This document shows, in pieces, positions 62,638 through 64,000 of a DNA stretch of 64,000 bases. This DNA comes from GCA-2733415 sp964276095 (GTDB lineage Bacteria > Bacteroidota > Bacteroidia > Flavobacteriales > Flavobacteriaceae), in NCBI GenBank assembly GCA_964276095.1, contig CAXYDR010000003.1:1240001-1304000 (forward strand). Direction: 5' to 3'. The notes beneath the pieces were generated by a model. That model had not been told where the DNA came from and searched no databases. It saw only the letters and a list, made by a program, of their open reading frames with translations. The translations under genes and the position numbers were made by a program. The first letter of the stretch is position 1; each line of letters opens with the position of its first letter.

Positions 62638-63735
62638 ATGAAAAAAGTAAATGTTTTATTAAGTAATAATGTTGAGAAAGATCCTTTTCTGTATTCTCAA
62701 TTACTTGATATATATAAGGATCTTGACTACTTTGATAAAGAATATGTGTTCTGTGATGGAACATCAAAGCTTGAGCTTTATAAAGCAACAGTAATTTCAA
62801 ATGCAGCAACTAAAAAATCATCTGTACGTTACTTAATCTATTATTATAATTTATTAAGACTTCTGTATGTTAATAGAAAAAATGAGTTAAGTATACATGT
62901 TAGAGGTTTTGTAAGCGGAGTATTATTTTATTTTGTACCTAAAATTTTATTTAAATCGATTAAATATATTTATGATCCAAGAGGGGCGTTTTTAGCCGAA
63001 CGTATGGAATTAGGTAATAACCCATTGCTCAAGGTATTGATTACAATTGAAAAAAAACTAATAGCTAACAGTATAAAAACTATTGTAACAACAGAAAAAT
63101 TTAAAGAATTATTTATAAGTAACTATGGTTACCCTAATAATTATTTAGTGTGTTACAACAGCTCTTCTTTTAAACCTTTAAATAATGAAATTGAATTAGA
63201 TAGTTTAAGCGTTGTAAATGTCTGTTATTGTGGTAGTGTAAATCATTGGCATAATTTGGATGAGATAGCAAGGGTAATGAAGCATGTATATGATTTATAT
63301 CCAACCAAGGCTAAAATTTACTTTTTTACGAATGTTAAAAACAAGCATGAAATACAAAATAAATTATCTTCTATACCAAAAGATAGTTTGATTATAGATT
63401 TCATACCTTATAATGAATTAGAAACAGCATTATCAAAAATGCATATTTGTATATCTGTTGTAAAGCCTGCTGTTTCAACAATTATCGCATCACCTATCAA
63501 AGTTTCGGATTATATACTTCAAAATAAACATATAATATTAAATGATGGTATTGGAGACTTTGATGACCACTATTTCATTAATAATAGCGCTTTACTTTAT
63601 AAGTATGGAGAAAAACTTAACTTTACTGCTGAAAATCTAAATAAATTAAAACCTTATAAAAATTTAGATTTGAGAGAAAAAATCTGTTTAAAAACTAATC
63701 AAAATAAAATATTTAAATATTTATTAAATCAATAA
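62638..63735 (+). CDS. glycosyltransferase, GT-B (GT4-like)
   Basis: 365 residues, no membrane segment. VHVRGFVSGVLFYFV-like IHVRGFVSG, IYDPRGAFLAERMELG and VNVCYCGSVNHWHNLDEIARV are seen, with a second-domain motif DFIPYNELETALSKMHICISVVKP and SPIKVSDYILQNK. The two-Rossmann layout suggests GT-B family 4; the expected E-x7-E acidic pair is weak. Probably adds a sugar to the lipid-linked repeat unit at the cytoplasmic face. It ends 11 bp before the next start. Confidence 0.75.
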   Translation: MKKVNVLLSNNVEKDPFLYSQLLDIYKDLDYFDKEYVFCDGTSKLELYKATVISNAATKKSSVRYLIYYYNLLRLLYVNRKNELSIHVRGFVSGVLFYFVPKILFKSIKYIYDPRGAFLAERMELGNNPLLKVLITIEKKLIANSIKTIVTTEKFKELFISNYGYPNNYLVCYNSSSFKPLNNEIELDSLSVVNVCYCGSVNHWHNLDEIARVMKHVYDLYPTKAKIYFFTNVKNKHEIQNKLSSIPKDSLIIDFIPYNELETALSKMHICISVVKPAVSTIIASPIKVSDYILQNKHIILNDGIGDFDDHYFINNSALLYKYGEKLNFTAENLNKLKPYKNLDLREKICLKTNQNKIFKYLLNQ

Positions 63736-63746
63736 ACTAAGAAATT

Positions 63747-64000
63747 ATGAAAAAAATAGTATATATATCAATTTTAACTCTAGCAGTATTGTTAATTTCT
63801 TGTAAAAAAGAAAAAAACCCTGATGATAAAAAAGAGTCTAATGAAGCTATAAAGGAAATTGCAGTTGCTGAAAGTTTAGATACTTTGAAATTAGTTGCTT
63901 GGAGATCAAAACTAGCATGGAGAGGTTTCGCATTAAATAAATCTCACACTGGTATTGTAAAGATCGATTCGGGTTACATTGCATTGAACAGTTTAAAAGA
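63747..64000 (+). CDS. YceI-like lipoprotein, 5' part only
   Basis: 84 codons are visible before the right edge. Signal peptide with lipobox LISC (Cys19), an acidic/basic linker (KKEKNPDDKKESNEA), then VAWRSKLAWRGF and KSHTGIVKIDSGYIAL, which fit the opening strands of a YceI lipid-binding beta-barrel (typical form WxGxKxxGxHxGxI). Located 11 bp after the glycosyltransferase gene on the same strand. The assignment rests on the N-terminus alone. Confidence 0.7.
   Translation, partial: MKKIVYISILTLAVLLISCKKEKNPDDKKESNEAIKEIAVAESLDTLKLVAWRSKLAWRGFALNKSHTGIVKIDSGYIALNSLK

Noticed and set aside
1..64000. CRISPR arrays, tRNA/rRNA genes, transposases, toxin-antitoxin or restriction genes
   Set aside because: No regular direct-repeat array, cloverleaf sequence or motif of these families was noticed on either strand; a tRNAscan or HMM search was not possible here.

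Overview
The window is about 64 kb of AT-rich DNA from a member of the Bacteroidota, almost certainly a flavobacterium (family Flavobacteriaceae). The evidence is the TAnnTTTG (-7) promoter elements with TTG about 20 nt upstream, a TonB-dependent receptor paired with a DUF5689 lipoprotein, Flavobacteriia-type conserved proteins (DUF6909, DUF3108, HU-CCDC81/SPOR), and aerobic tyrosine and tryptophan catabolism. The genus cannot be fixed from the sequence. I see no rRNA, tRNA, CRISPR array, transposase, phage or defence genes.

Layout. 1-11.8 kb, mostly minus strand: the 5' part of a subtilase lipoprotein, an MBL-fold hydrolase, an overlapping SulP transporter/universal stress protein pair, a prolyl oligopeptidase, a DoxX-like protein, asd, mscL, alr and tdk. 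12-15.7 kb, plus strand: a conserved hypothetical protein, rsmI and tex. 15.7-19.8 kb, minus strand: an NYN/LOTUS protein, a decayed glycoside hydrolase 18 remnant fused to the 3' end of a hybrid histidine kinase gene, and a small membrane protein. 19.9-23.9 kb: uvrC and a patatin-Omp85 outer-membrane protein. 24-29.5 kb: aromatic amino acid catabolism (hmgA, hpd, 3-hydroxyanthranilate dioxygenase, kmo, kynA), followed by a probable small RNA unit of about 109 nt with its own promoter and terminator. 29.9-43.6 kb: housekeeping and envelope genes (DUF3108, M23 peptidase, pgi, EEP-family protein, TonB receptor plus DUF5689 lipoprotein, dprA, SPOR protein, thioesterase, folate cyclo-ligase, tatA).

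43.6-64 kb, all plus strand: an envelope cluster (M23 peptidase, GH3-family enzyme, DUF6909 protein, Wzz-like protein) leads into a surface-polysaccharide locus. That locus holds dTDP-rhamnose synthesis (rfbBACD), UDP-ManNAcA synthesis (wecBC), a TviB/TviC-like dehydrogenase and epimerase pair, WbpD- and WbpB-like diacetamido-uronate genes, Wzy, Wzx, an acetyltransferase, a polytopic membrane protein and a glycosyltransferase. It ends with a truncated YceI-like lipoprotein. The sugar-nucleotide genes are tightly packed and probably co-transcribed. The aminotransferase needed between the WbpB and WbpD steps and an initiating sugar-phosphate transferase are not in the window.

I found no clear new multi-gene system. 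The most interesting items are the small RNA unit at 29.6 kb, a nucleoside-phosphorylase-like motif set in the DUF6909 protein, the kinase/GH18 remnant junction bracketed by a 16-nt direct repeat, a 12-bp inverted repeat in the uvrC divergent intergenic region, and an uncharacterised extension of about 200 residues on the SulP transporter.
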